Shown here one piece after another: positions 1-8,210 of a stretch of 64,000 nucleotides of DNA. The stretch spans positions 1-64,000 of the forward strand of contig JASNYH010000011.1 of the NCBI GenBank assembly GCA_048500255.1, given 5' to 3'. The notes under the pieces are model-generated. The model saw only the letters and a program-made list of their open reading frames with translations. It was not told the origin of the DNA and ran no database searches. A program made the translations under genes and the position numbers. Source of the stretch: JAMHWF01 sp048500255. GTDB lineage: Bacteria > Pseudomonadota > Gammaproteobacteria > Burkholderiales > Burkholderiaceae_C. Each line of letters begins with the position of its first letter. The first letter of the stretch is position 1.

Positions 1-128
1 TTGGCGCCTGCGATGGCGACCAGCACGGCACCATCGGCCAGCCGCTCCAGATCGAGGGTCAGCTCGTCCAGCCCGAGGCCGTCGCGGATGCCCCGGAAGC
101 CCCGGAGCCTGAGTGAGAGTGGTTGCAT
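1..128 (-). CDS. SbcC-like AAA family ATPase, N-terminal fragment
   Basis: Only the first 42 codons lie in the window; the gene continues past the left edge. The translation opens MQPLSLRLRGFRGIRDGLGL and reaches a strand ending VLVAIAGAN, where a Walker A loop is expected to follow. This is the usual start of SbcC/RecF/Rad50-type SMC-like ATPases. A GGAGG ribosome-binding site (reverse complement of 134-139) sits just upstream of the ATG, which supports the start. It lies 92 nt downstream of an SbcD-like nuclease on the same strand, the order expected for an SbcCD/Mre11-Rad50 pair. That the two form a nuclease complex is inference from family and adjacency. The truncation by the window edge prevents checking for the coiled coil and zinc hook. 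Confidence 0.6.
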   Translation of the reverse strand, partial: MQPLSLRLRGFRGIRDGLGLDELTLDLERLADGAVLVAIAGA

Positions 129-220
129 GGCATGCCTCCAGCGCCGCTGGGCGGCGCGATGGTCGAGGTGTGGGATGTGAAGCAGCCTGGGCGCCCTTCG
201 AGCGCTGTTCGGGCGCCGTT

Positions 221-1672
221 TCAGGCCGTCTCGAAGTGGTCCAGTCTCGGATCCTTCTCGGCCGGGTCAAGGCCACCCTGTGCCTTGGCATCGGCAACGG
301 GGACCGCCAGGGCCTCCGCGACGATGTCCTCGGGTTCGGTCGTCGTCACCCGTTCCAGGCACTCCAGCAGCGGCTGCGCGTGGACGTCCGTCGCCGTGGC
401 CCAGGCCCTGACCTTGTCGGCCAGGCTGACGAATTGCGAGATGCCGGGCGCGCGGGTGCGCACCACGGGCACGATCCGGCCTTCGAGCTGGACATCGGCG
501 GCGCCGGAAAGGGCTCGCTCGATGGCACCGCGGTCCACCTCGTGCCGGTCCTCGTCGGCTACGGTCCATCGGACCCGCACGCTAACGCCGGCCAGTTCCT
601 GCGCGCTCGCCGCCTCTCGCAACTGGTCCAGATCGGGCCGGCCCTCGAACACGATGTCCAGCGTCCGGCGCGCGGGCGTCGGCTCAAGGCGACAGTCCAC
701 CCCGTCCGGTCCGAATTCCCACAGCAGGAACCCCTTGTCGCCCTGCTCACCGTGGTGGAAGCGACCGATGGACCCGGCATAGGCGATGCACTGGCGACGT
801 TCGCCCTCCCCTTGCGTCCAGACCTGGTGCCGATGGATGTGGCCGAGCAACGCGGCCTCCGCGCCGGCGCCGAATAGCGCACCCGTGGTGAACTCGTGGT
901 CGAACCCGGCCATCGGCACGCCGTGCTCGGTCACGCAGCCGAAGACCGTGCCATGCGACACCGCGAGCGTCGGCACGCCGGCAGCACGGGCTACGCCGTG
1001 GATGCCGGCGTAGCCCTGCAGCAGCCGGGCCAGCTGCTCACCCTGGGCCTCGGCGGCAGCGGTGGCGCCTACCGCTGCCGCGACGGCCGCCTTGTTGATC
1101 GACGGAATGCAGGTAAAGACTGCCCTGGCGCCTGGCGGCACCTCTGTGAATCGCGGGGCTTCGGACGCGAGCCAAAGGTCGGCGGCAGACGCATCGGTCG
1201 CCGACAGGTCCCGAGACGATGCGCAGCCCATCAACGCCACCTGACCGATCCGGTCCGCGACTAAGACCCGATGGCGGCTTCCCAGCATCCTGAACACGGA
1301 CAGCGTGCCGGGCGGCTCGTGCGACCACGTGCCCTGGAGCATCAGCACCGGGCAATGATCGGCCAGCCGCCGCACCTGCGCCAGCAGCCGCAACGCTGCG
1401 GGCGCATGCAGGTCCAGGGCGTGATCGGTGGCATCCCCGGAGATCACGGCCACATCGACGGCGAGTTCGATGGCGCGGTCCACGGCCGCTGAGAAGCAGC
1501 GATCGGCCTCCTCCAGGTGGCGCGGCCCGTAGTGCAGGTCGGACAGATGCGCCACTCGCAAGCGATGCGCCTGACGGTGCGGAGCGCGCGCTCGCGGATG
1601 CCCATCCGGGATGCACGGCACCTCCGCACGGTGCGCACCGGTTCCGCCTGGCGGTCGTTCCGGCGCGCTCAC
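221..1672 (-). CDS. SbcD/Mre11-like calcineurin-type metallophosphoesterase
   Basis: The 483-residue product carries metallophosphoesterase metal-binding motifs in order: DLH at residues 45-47, GD at 79-80, a GTWSHE stretch at 114-119 where GNHD is usual, a lone SH at 239-240 and GHIH at 277-280. The family includes DNA nucleases such as SbcD and Mre11. The GTG start at 1672 is chosen because it overlaps the TGA of the upstream ORF in a GTGA arrangement typical of translational coupling; the catalytic domain proper begins near residue 38. The Asn-to-Trp/Ser change in the third motif is either a subfamily trait or a reduction in activity. An SbcC-like ATPase follows, so a two-subunit DNA-processing or defence nuclease is plausible (inference). 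It belongs to accessory DNA next to a broken integrase. Confidence 0.7.
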   Translation of the reverse strand: MSAPERPPGGTGAHRAEVPCIPDGHPRARAPHRQAHRLRVAHLSDLHYGPRHLEEADRCFSAAVDRAIELAVDVAVISGDATDHALDLHAPAALRLLAQVRRLADHCPVLMLQGTWSHEPPGTLSVFRMLGSRHRVLVADRIGQVALMGCASSRDLSATDASAADLWLASEAPRFTEVPPGARAVFTCIPSINKAAVAAAVGATAAAEAQGEQLARLLQGYAGIHGVARAAGVPTLAVSHGTVFGCVTEHGVPMAGFDHEFTTGALFGAGAEAALLGHIHRHQVWTQGEGERRQCIAYAGSIGRFHHGEQGDKGFLLWEFGPDGVDCRLEPTPARRTLDIVFEGRPDLDQLREAASAQELAGVSVRVRWTVADEDRHEVDRGAIERALSGAADVQLEGRIVPVVRTRAPGISQFVSLADKVRAWATATDVHAQPLLECLERVTTTEPEDIVAEALAVPVADAKAQGGLDPAEKDPRLDHFETA

Positions 1673-2103
1673 GATGCCACCTGCTGAAGTTCGGCGTTGA
1701 CCTTGTCCGCGTAGCCCTTCGGATCGTTCCGGAAGCGCTCCAGCTCGCCGAACGCCCGCTGCCGCCCCTGCGGATTGAGCTTCCACCCAGGACCCCAGCG
1801 CGTGGCCGCATAGCTCAGCCAGGTCTGCTCAGGCACGCCCATCGCGGTCAGCCGCCCGAGCACATGCTCCAGCGTCGGCGGCATGCCGTCTGCCGCGGGG
1901 TCGCTCGCAGCCACAGGTTCGTCGACGGACTCGGGTCCCTGCCCTGTCGTCGAGGAAGCGTTCTCCCGGTGTCCCTGGAGCACGCGGGCGGCAACATCGG
2001 CCTGCAGGAGCACGGTGTACCAGCAGCGGCAGTGCAACCTCGCCGGACGCTTCCTGTTCTTCATCCCAGGCATCCGCTCGATCAGCGCCTTCGAACTGCA
2101 CAC
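1669..2103 (-). CDS. Unrecognised small protein, possibly 5'-truncated
   Basis: I do not recognise this family. The C-terminal 60 residues look like real protein (motifs LEHVLGRLTAMGVPEQTW and GWKLNPQGRQRAFGELERF, rich in aromatic and charged residues), and the stop overlaps the GTG of the metallophosphoesterase, implying one operon. The N-terminal part of the open frame (above about 2015) lies antisense to a directionality-factor-like fragment and reads like non-coding translation. So the true gene either starts lower down (several GTG codons exist) or was cut by the rearrangement that truncated the neighbouring integrase. Its position ahead of SbcD/SbcC-like genes suggests a third component of the same system, but that is inference only. 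Confidence 0.4.
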   Translation of the reverse strand: MCSSKALIERMPGMKNRKRPARLHCRCWYTVLLQADVAARVLQGHRENASSTTGQGPESVDEPVAASDPAADGMPPTLEHVLGRLTAMGVPEQTWLSYAATRWGPGWKLNPQGRQRAFGELERFRNDPKGYADKVNAELQQVAS

Positions 2104-2272
2104 GCGCAGCTTCTACGCGATGAATGCGGCGATCCGCACCTTCGAGACCGTGGCGTTCCTGCGGGGTGGTCGACTGACCGGTTTCCTGGACCGCCAGGGC
2201 ACGCCGTTCTACTTGACCAAGCGGCTGATGGACGTTGCGCACATCGATGACCAGGGGCGGCCTGTCCGGGTA
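2015..2272 (+). pseudogene. Fragment of a recombination-directionality-factor-like protein
   Basis: One forward frame gives about 85 residues of coherent protein, including GRFLFFIPGI, FELHTRSFYAM, RTFETVAFLRGGRLTG and an IDDQGRPVRV end. I associate this pattern with a family found on integrative elements and annotated as directionality factor or 'hydrolase or metal-binding protein'; the assignment is from memory and unverified. No start codon context or upstream domain is present. The homology-like stretch stops near 2272, exactly where the integrase homology on the opposite strand also stops. The two fragments therefore meet head-on at a rearrangement junction. Confidence 0.4.
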
Positions 2273-3062
2273 TCGCCCACATCCTTGCCTCGAGATCCAG
2301 CTCGGCCCACTCCATCTGCCGGATGTTCCCTGGCCGCTGGAAGAGCAGCGCCGACAGCAGCAGTGCCGCCCGGGTAACGGGGTGACCGTGGTAGCCGTCG
2401 ATCGCGCGCATCAAGTCGCCGACCTGATCCGGTTCGACGATCGCCGAGACGTGCCTCGTTAGCACCGGCTTCAGTGCGCCGCGCAGATCCGAAGCGGGGC
2501 TGCGCTCACAACGTCCGGTCGCAACGCCGTATCGAAACACTTGCCCGCAGGCTTCCAGCAATGAGTGAGGCAGTTCGCGCGTGCCACGTGCCTCGACGCG
2601 CCGCAGCGTCTGCAGCAGCATCGGTGCGCCGATCTGGGAGAGCGGAAGCTTGCCCAGCCAGGGGAAGATGTCCTTCTCGAGGCGCTCCATCCAGCGCTTG
2701 GCGTAGTGATCGCTCCAGCCGACCTTCTTGGTCGCGTGGAACTCACGCGCGGTCACCTCGAAGCTGGCGTTGGCGTCGAACCGGGAGCTGAGACGCTCGA
2801 CCTGCCTCGCGAGCACCGGGTCGATGCCTGATTGGTGTTGCTTCCGCGCATCGTCTCGAGCGGCCCGAGCATCCTTGAGGCTGACCTCAGGGTAGCAACC
2901 CAAGGACAGGCGCTTCTCTTTGCCGTCGAAGTAGTACTTCCAGAACCAGCGCTTGGACCCGGCGCCGGCAACTTCGAGGTAGAGACCACCTGAATCGGTC
3001 GCCCGTGCGCGGGCTTTGCCCTCTGGGCAGAACGCGTTCTTGCACTGCTTGTCGGTGAGCAT
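2265..3062 (-). pseudogene. Tyrosine-type (P4-like) integrase, C-terminally truncated
   Basis: The start MLTDKQCKNAF with the DGGLYLEV-like and KEKRLSLGCYPEVSLKDAR stretches matches the DUF4102 arm-binding domain of P4-type prophage and island integrases. The core-binding domain follows, then the start of the catalytic domain with the first active-site arginine region (LLFQRPGNIRQMEW). After MWAIPG the frame becomes arginine/proline-rich nonsense, so the HxxR, H/W and catalytic Tyr motifs are absent. About 266 of a usual ~400 residues remain. The ATG at 3062 is preferred over the upstream TTG because family members start this way. The gene points away from the 3' end of tRNA-His, the classic arrangement for a tRNA-integrated element. 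Almost certainly inactive. Confidence 0.75.
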
Positions 3063-3123
3063 AGGGGAACAAAGCTCCAAATGGCATGACGAACGCCATT
3101 TGTTCCCCTACATGTTCCCCTAC
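3062..3123. repeat. Nested inverted repeat at the integrase start
   Basis: AAATGGC (3079-3085) and GCCATTT (3095-3101) form a 7-bp dyad with a 9-bp spacer. Outside it, TAGGGGAAC (3062-3070) pairs with GTTCCCCTA (3102-3110), and a further direct copy of GTTCCCCTA follows at 3114-3122. The outer left arm overlaps the integrase ATG. Such arrays at an attachment end can be binding sites for integrase arms, excisionase or an autoregulator; which of these applies is not visible. Confidence 0.5.
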
Positions 3124-3234
3124 TTGCGCTGCACTGCCGTGGGACGGCAGGAACCTTCCTGACTCAAGCGACCGGCTAAGTCGTTGATTTGGCGGGAAGT
3201 TCGGTCCGGCATGGGACCTGATGAAACGCTGGGA

Positions 3235-3311
3235 TGGGGTGGCTGATGGGACTCGAACCCACGACGACCAGAATCACAATCTGGGACTCTACCAACTGAG
3301 CTACAGCCACC
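3235..3311 (-). tRNA. tRNA-His (GTG anticodon)
   Basis: The reverse complement folds as a full cloverleaf: acceptor GTGGCTG pairs with CAGCCAC, the anticodon stem CCAGA/TCTGG encloses TTGTGAT (anticodon GTG), and the T loop is GTTCGAGTC. The CCA end is encoded. The extra 5' G at 3311 opposite C73 is the tRNA-His identity element. The 3' end faces a truncated integrase, so this tRNA was probably the integration target. The second attachment copy is not in the window. Confidence 0.95.
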
Positions 3312-3324
3312 GCAGAGAGGCGAA

Positions 3325-3330
3325 AGTATA
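3325..3330 (-). promoter_or_regulatory. -10 box of the tRNA-His promoter
   Basis: The reverse strand reads TATACT 13 nt before the tRNA 5' end, a near-consensus sigma-70 -10 element in an otherwise very GC-rich stretch. No clear -35 box is visible. Confidence 0.5.
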
Positions 3331-3374
3331 GCGCCTGCGGCCTCGCTCCCCCGTGCGGCGAGGCCTGCGCGAGC

Positions 3375-5306
3375 TCAGCGCGACGCCGCCGGCGCGCTGC
3401 CTTCGGCGGCTGCCGGCGCGGCGCCCGCCGGCCCCTGCACCTCGACCTTGAAGCGCTGCTTCAGCGCCTCGTAGTAGGCCTGCGCCTCGGCCGCCGACCA
3501 GGCGGCGGCGTACTGCTGCTGGCCACGCTTGGCGTCGGCCGCCACCGGATCGCGGCCGACGACGGAGACGACGCGCGCGACGAGATAGCCCTGCGCGCCG
3601 AGGTCGACGCCGACCCAGGCCGGCAGCTTCGTCGCGTCGGCCTGCAGCACGGCGTCGAGCGCCTCGCGCGACAGCTCGCGCGGCTGTGCGCGCGAGACGA
3701 GGATCGGCGCCGCGGCGAGGGGCTTGCCGTCCTTGCGGCCTTCGGCCAGCCGCGCCTCGCCGGCCTGGCGCGCCAGCGCAGCGGCCTTGGCGTTGCGCAC
3801 GGCGTCGCGCACCTGCGCCTTCACCTCGTCGAGCGGGCGGCGGCGCGCCGGTGTGTACTCGACGACGCGGCCCGACGCGAGCTTGTTGGCGCCGATCTCG
3901 ATGGCCTCCGTGTTGCGCTTGTTGCGAAGCGCGTCGGCGCCGAACAGCGCGTCGATGAAGCGCTGGTTCGCCAGCGCGCCCGTCGCGTCGGGCATCGGCT
4001 GGCGGCTCACCGTTGCGCGGCGGATCTCGAGCTTGAGCTTGTCGGCCGCCGGCTGGAGGCTGTCGGACTGCTCGTAGACGGTGTTGGTGAACTGCTCGGC
4101 CGCCTCGGCATAGCGCTTCTGCGCGGCCTGCTTCTTGGCCTCGGCCTCGATCTCGGCGCGCACCGCCTCGTAGGGCTTCTTGTCGCCGCCGCGCGCGCCG
4201 GTGACGGTGATGATGTGATAGCCGAAATCGCTCTCGACGACGCCGCTCGTCTCGCCCGGCTTCAGCGCGAAGGCCGTGTCCTCGAACGGCTTGACCATCG
4301 CGCCGCGACCGAACCAGTCGAGGTCGCCGCCCTTGGCGGCCGAGCCCGGGTCGTCGGAGTGCTTGCGCGCCAGCTCGGCGAAGGCGGCGGGCGACTTCTT
4401 CGCGTCGGCGAGCAGCGACTCGGCCTTGGCCTTCGCCTTGGCGCGCTCGTCGGCACCGGCCGACTTGTCGGCCTTGATCAGGATGTGGCTGGCGCGGCGC
4501 TCCTCGGGCGTGGCGTAGCGCGCGGCGTTCTCGGCGTAATACTTGCGCAGTTCCTCCTCGGGCACGCTCACGTCCTTCATCAGCGTGTCGAGGTCGAGCA
4601 CCAGGTACTCGATGCGCGCCTGCTCGGGCGACTCGAAGCGCTTCGCGTTGGCCGGGTCGTCGTAGTAGGCCTGCACGTCGGCGTCGCTCACCGCCGCCTT
4701 GTCGAGCTGGTCCTTCGCGTCGAACCGCTGCACCTGCACCTCGCGCTGCTGGAACAGCGCGTCGAGCGCCGTCGCCGTCGCGGTGGCCGGGCCGAGCGCC
4801 GTGTGCTCGATGCCGGCCGTCACCTGCTGCATCGACAGGTCCTGGCGCAGCCGCGCCGCGAACTGCTCCGACGACATGCCCTGCGCCATCAGCAGGTCCT
4901 TGTTGACGCTGCCGTCGGGGTTGCGCAGGAAGGCCATCTGCGGGTCATCGCGGAAGATGCGCTGCAGCCGCTCGTCCGTCGTCACCAGGCGCAGCTTGTC
5001 GGCCGCGGCGAACAGCACGCGCTCGCGCACCAGCGCGTCGAGCGTCTGGCGCTTCATCTCGGGCGTGTCGAACATCGCGACGTCGACGCCGGGCATCTGG
5101 CGGCGCATGCGCTCGATCTGGTTGCGGTGCGCCGCGTCGAGCTCGGCCTGCGTGATGTCGCGCCCTGCGACGGTCGCCGCCGGCGCCTGCTGCCCGTCGC
5201 CCATGCGGTCGTAGCCCTGGATGCCGAAGAAGACGAACGACGGAAAGATCAGCAGCACCAGCACGAACTGCAGCAGCCGGGTGTGCTTGCGGACGAAATC
5301 GAACAT
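3375..5306 (-). CDS. ppiD: Periplasmic folding chaperone / PPIase PpiD
   Basis: The 643-residue protein starts MFDFVRKHTR and has a single N-terminal membrane anchor (about 11-30, LLQFVLVLLIFPSFVFFGI). A SurA_N-like chaperone region follows (35-180), then a parvulin PPIase domain (about 270-370, with ASHILIK, GSAAKGGDLDWFGRG and FGYHIITV), then a long C-terminal domain ending in an Ala/Pro-rich tail. PpiD family members sit in the inner membrane and assist outer-membrane and secreted proteins near the translocon. Length matches the family (about 620-650). It lies downstream of hupB and tRNA-Val, conserved betaproteobacterial synteny. Confidence 0.93.
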   Translation of the reverse strand: MFDFVRKHTRLLQFVLVLLIFPSFVFFGIQGYDRMGDGQQAPAATVAGRDITQAELDAAHRNQIERMRRQMPGVDVAMFDTPEMKRQTLDALVRERVLFAAADKLRLVTTDERLQRIFRDDPQMAFLRNPDGSVNKDLLMAQGMSSEQFAARLRQDLSMQQVTAGIEHTALGPATATATALDALFQQREVQVQRFDAKDQLDKAAVSDADVQAYYDDPANAKRFESPEQARIEYLVLDLDTLMKDVSVPEEELRKYYAENAARYATPEERRASHILIKADKSAGADERAKAKAKAESLLADAKKSPAAFAELARKHSDDPGSAAKGGDLDWFGRGAMVKPFEDTAFALKPGETSGVVESDFGYHIITVTGARGGDKKPYEAVRAEIEAEAKKQAAQKRYAEAAEQFTNTVYEQSDSLQPAADKLKLEIRRATVSRQPMPDATGALANQRFIDALFGADALRNKRNTEAIEIGANKLASGRVVEYTPARRRPLDEVKAQVRDAVRNAKAAALARQAGEARLAEGRKDGKPLAAAPILVSRAQPRELSREALDAVLQADATKLPAWVGVDLGAQGYLVARVVSVVGRDPVAADAKRGQQQYAAAWSAAEAQAYYEALKQRFKVEVQGPAGAAPAAAEGSAPAASR

Positions 5307-5463
5307 TCGCGTAGACCTCGGGGGTGGATGCGGGCGCTTGCGGCGGCGTGCGTCCCCAGACGCGACAAAGGCGAACCGGGGTTCGCCTTCGCATGGGATC
5401 GCCGGGTGGCGATTCTAGTGGACGCGCCGTCGCCGCAGGCCGCAGCCCCGATCGCGGTGATGG

Positions 5464-5539
5464 TGGTGGGTGCTGACGGTCTCGAACCGCCGACCTACGC
5501 CTTGTAAGGGCGCCGCTCTACCGACTGAGCTAAGCACCC
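5464..5539 (-). tRNA. tRNA-Val (TAC anticodon)
   Basis: The reverse complement gives acceptor GGGTGCT pairing with AGCACCC, anticodon stem GCGCC/GGCGT around CTTACAA (anticodon TAC), a GTTCGAGAC T loop and an encoded ACCA end. It lies between hupB and ppiD on the same strand and may be processed from a hupB read-through transcript, since no strong promoter is evident. Confidence 0.95.
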
Positions 5540-5571
5540 GCGATGCTCGCCGCGCTTGTCTCTGCTTGCTC

Positions 5572-5844
5572 TCAGTTGAGGGCGTCCTTCAGCGCCTTGC
5601 CGGGGCGGAACTTCGGCACCTTGGCGGCCTTGATCTTGATCGTGGCGCCGGTACGCGGGTTGCGGCCGCTGCGCGCCGCGCGCTTGCTGACCGAGAACGT
5701 GCCGAAGCCGACCAGCGACACGCTGCCGCTTTTCTTCAAGGTCGAGCGCACCCCGCCGATCATGGCCTCCAGCGCGCGCGTGGCGGCGGCCTTGGAGATG
5801 TCCGCCTGCTTGGCGATGTGCTCGATCAGTTCAGTCTTGTTCAC
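5572..5844 (-). CDS. hupB: DNA-binding protein HU-beta
   Basis: A 90-residue HU/IHF-family protein: NKTELIEHIAKQADISKAAA at the N-terminus and the beta-arm signature GFGTFSVSKRAARSGRNPRTG. It binds DNA without sequence specificity and shapes the nucleoid. The GTG at 5844 is chosen because an AGGGGG ribosome-binding site lies about 9 nt upstream and family members begin M/V-NK-TEL. An ATG six codons earlier would precede that site wrongly. In many betaproteobacteria lon precedes hupB; here an EamA-type permease gene lies upstream instead. Confidence 0.95.
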   Translation of the reverse strand: MNKTELIEHIAKQADISKAAATRALEAMIGGVRSTLKKSGSVSLVGFGTFSVSKRAARSGRNPRTGATIKIKAAKVPKFRPGKALKDALN

Positions 5845-6061
5845 GAAGGTACCCCCTCTCAAGGTGTCTCAGGTGTGCGTTGGATTCGGTGCCCGACCGC
5901 GGAAGGACAGTCGTCGCGGGGCGAAACGATTACAGCCGTGCCCCTGGGCAGTGTCAAGCGCGCCGGCGCATTCTAGGCAGAAGATTTTCTCCGCCTCGCT
6001 CGCTCGCGCCGCGTGCTTCCACGCTTGACAAGCGCGACGCGCCGGCTAAAGCGCGGCAGCG

Positions 6062-6970
6062 CTACGGCTGGCGGATCGCGAGCCAGACGCCGAGCGCGGT
6101 GAGCGCCATGCCGGCGAGCACGACCGGCGTGAGCAGCTCGCCGAACAGCAGCCAGCCCATCGCCGCGGTGCACGGCGGCACGAGATAGAGCAGGCTCGTC
6201 ACGCGCGTCGCCGCGCCGTGCTGGATCAGCAGGTACAGCAGCGAACTCGCACCCAGCGTCAGCGCGAACACCGACCACGCCAGCGCGCCGAGCAGCTCGG
6301 GGTGCCAGCGGATCGACTCGCTCTCGAGCGTCAGCGCGAACGGCAGCGTGACGACCAGCGCCGCGAGCATCTGCACCGTGTTGGCGGTGCGCACGTCGCC
6401 CGGCGCGACGTTCGCCTTCTGGTACAGCGTGCCGACGGTGATCGACAGCAGCGCGAGCACCGACAGCGCCAGATTGGCGGTGCCGATCTCGCCGGCGCCC
6501 AGCTTGCGCCAGACGACGAGCACGAGCCCCGCGAAGCCGAGCAGCAACCCGAGCCACTGCGCCGCAGTCACCTTCGCGACACCCGAGCCGCTGCGTTGCG
6601 AACGGCCGCCGACGAGCGACACCCACAGCGCCGTCAGCACCGGCTGCAGGCCGACGACGAGTGCCACGGTGCCGGCCGATGCGCCCTGCTTGACGGCCGC
6701 CCACACGCCGCCGAGATAGCCGCCGTGCAGCAGCATGCCGACGACGGCGAGGTGCAGCCACTGCGCGCGGTCGCGCGGCCAGGCGGCGCGCGTCAGCGCG
6801 ATCCACACGCCGAAGCACGCGATCGACAGCGCATAGCGCACGACGAGGAACTTCAGCGGCGGCGCATGCGGCATCGCATAGCGCGCGACGATGAAGCCGG
6901 TGCTCCAGATGACGACAAAGACCCAGGGCATCGCGCCGACGAGGGCGCGCTCGCGATCGCCGGCGTACAT
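6062..6970 (-). CDS. EamA/DMT-family transporter
   Basis: The 302-residue protein has ten predicted hydrophobic segments arranged as two EamA repeats, starting WVFVVIWSTGFIVARYAMP, the family's usual TM1 signature. The drug/metabolite transporter superfamily exports amino acids, nucleosides or other small metabolites; the substrate cannot be read from sequence. The ATG at 6970 lies 5 nt after the pgsA stop on the same strand, so the two are probably co-transcribed. The same frame stays open far upstream across several unrelated genes, which is a high-GC artefact and not part of this gene. Confidence 0.85.
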   Translation of the reverse strand: MYAGDRERALVGAMPWVFVVIWSTGFIVARYAMPHAPPLKFLVVRYALSIACFGVWIALTRAAWPRDRAQWLHLAVVGMLLHGGYLGGVWAAVKQGASAGTVALVVGLQPVLTALWVSLVGGRSQRSGSGVAKVTAAQWLGLLLGFAGLVLVVWRKLGAGEIGTANLALSVLALLSITVGTLYQKANVAPGDVRTANTVQMLAALVVTLPFALTLESESIRWHPELLGALAWSVFALTLGASSLLYLLIQHGAATRVTSLLYLVPPCTAAMGWLLFGELLTPVVLAGMALTALGVWLAIRQP

Positions 6971-6975
6971 CACGA

Positions 6976-7548
6976 CTACTGCTGATGCGTCTTGGCGCGG
7001 ATCTCGGGCAGCGCCTTCTGCAGGTAGTACACCATCGACCAGATCGTCAGCGCCGCGGCGACGACGATCAGCACCGTGCCCCATCGGCGCGTGTCGATCA
7101 CGCCGAACAGCACGCCGTCGTAGAGCAGGAACGGGATGGCGACGAGCTGCGCCACCGTCTTGGCCTTGCCCACCATGTGCACGGCGACGCTGCGCGAGGC
7201 GCCGATCTGCGCCATCCACTCGCGCAGCGCCGAGATGGCGATCTCGCGGCCGATGATGACGAGCGCGATCAGCGCGTGCAGCCGGTTCAGGTGCACCAGC
7301 ACGACGAGCGCCGCGCACACGAGGATCTTGTCGGCCACCGGGTCGAGGAAGGCGCCGAACGCCGAGGTCTGGTTCAGCCGCCGCGCGAGCCAGCCGTCGA
7401 GCCAGTCGGTGATCGCGACGACGACGAACATCGCCGTCGCAATCAGGTTCTGCATCTTCGGCGCGAGCTCGATGTAGAACACGCCGACGACGAGCGGGAT
7501 GGCGAGCAGGCGCGCCCAGGTCAACAGCGTCGGCAGCGTCGTGAACAT
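6976..7548 (-). CDS. pgsA: CDP-diacylglycerol--glycerol-3-phosphate 3-phosphatidyltransferase
   Basis: PgsA makes phosphatidylglycerophosphate, the committed step to phosphatidylglycerol and cardiolipin, in the inner membrane. The 190-residue product has the CDP-alcohol phosphatidyltransferase signature DG-x2-AR-x8-G-x3-D-x3-D, seen as DGWLARRLNQTSAFGAFLDP followed by VADK, and several TM helices. The N-terminus (TLPTLLTWARLLAIP) is the usual PgsA start. In Proteobacteria pgsA usually follows uvrC, as it does here with a lipoprotein gene between. Confidence 0.93.
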   Translation of the reverse strand: MFTTLPTLLTWARLLAIPLVVGVFYIELAPKMQNLIATAMFVVVAITDWLDGWLARRLNQTSAFGAFLDPVADKILVCAALVVLVHLNRLHALIALVIIGREIAISALREWMAQIGASRSVAVHMVGKAKTVAQLVAIPFLLYDGVLFGVIDTRRWGTVLIVVAAALTIWSMVYYLQKALPEIRAKTHQQ

Positions 7549-7586
7549 GCGGGCATTGTGCCCGCAGTCGCGCGGCCTCCGCGCGC

Positions 7587-7692
7587 GGCGAGCGGAGTGT
7601 CGTCACGCGGGCCGCCGCGCCGGGCCGCTCCCAAGCAAGGCCCGCACCCTCTCGGAGGGTCGCTCGCCGTACTCGGCGAGCGGGGTGTCGTC
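7587..7692. repeat. Intergenic dispersed repeat, copy A
   Basis: This spacer between pgsA and a lipoprotein gene is bounded by two copies of GGCGAGCGGRGTGTCGTC (7587-7604 and 7675-7692). On the reverse strand its core reads CTTGGGAGCGGCCCGGCGC followed by a GGCGGCCCGC tract. This nearly matches CTTGGGGCGGCCCGGCGC and following sequence near 47755, so it appears to be one member of a repeat family. It ends at the lipoprotein stop codon. Confidence 0.5.
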
Positions 7693-7694
7693 GT

Positions 7695-8210
7695 TCAATC
7701 CAGGCTGCGCGGCTTGAAGCGGCGGTGATCGTCGAACAGGAAGGCCTCGGTGAACTTCCACGGCCGCGCGAGGCGCGACACGTCGCCGAACGGCGCGGCG
7801 CGGCGCACGGCGTCGATCGCGAGCTGCGTCGTGTCGCGCGCCTGGCGCGGATGGCGCAGCACCTCGATGCGGCGGATGCTGCCGTCACTGTGCAGCTCGA
7901 TCTCGAGCACCGGGATGGCGAGCAGCACCTCGGGCGCCACGCTGGTGTAGCTGTTGTCGGGGTTGGCGGCGACCATGCGCCGTGCGGCCTGCAGCCGCAG
8001 ATGTTCCCAACTGCGCGGCGTCTCGGGCGTCGGCAGCGTGATCGCCGTGGCGGGCGGCCGCGGCGTCGCGGCGGGCGCTGCGGGCGCGTCGGCGGGGCCG
8101 GGCGCGGCCGGCGGCGACGCCGGCCGCGGCGACGATGCGCAGCCCGCGATCGTGGCACCGATGATCGCGGTGCAGCCGACGACGACGCGCCGGCGGTCAG
8201 TGAAGGGCAC
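7695..8210 (-). CDS. Lipoprotein with a TonB C-terminal-like domain
   Basis: From the GTG at 8210 the product is 171 residues with a short basic start, a hydrophobic stretch and a lipobox (TIAGC), then a Pro/Ala-rich linker and a C-terminal domain (LEIELHSDGSIRRIEVLRHP, ATQLAIDAVRRAAPFG-like) resembling the TonB C-terminal fold. The start has a GAGGAG ribosome-binding site 8-9 nt upstream and overlaps the uvrC stop by 14 nt, so it is translationally tied to uvrC. Partner unknown; outer-membrane or periplasmic location is predicted. The longer open frame upstream is antisense-free but lies inside uvrC. Confidence 0.7.
   Translation of the reverse strand: MPFTDRRRVVVGCTAIIGATIAGCASSPRPASPPAAPGPADAPAAPAATPRPPATAITLPTPETPRSWEHLRLQAARRMVAANPDNSYTSVAPEVLLAIPVLEIELHSDGSIRRIEVLRHPRQARDTTQLAIDAVRRAAPFGDVSRLARPWKFTEAFLFDDHRRFKPRSLD

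Noticed and set aside
4215..5507. A 430-codon forward frame opposite ppiD
   Set aside because: His/Arg/Leu-rich shadow of the ppiD gene.
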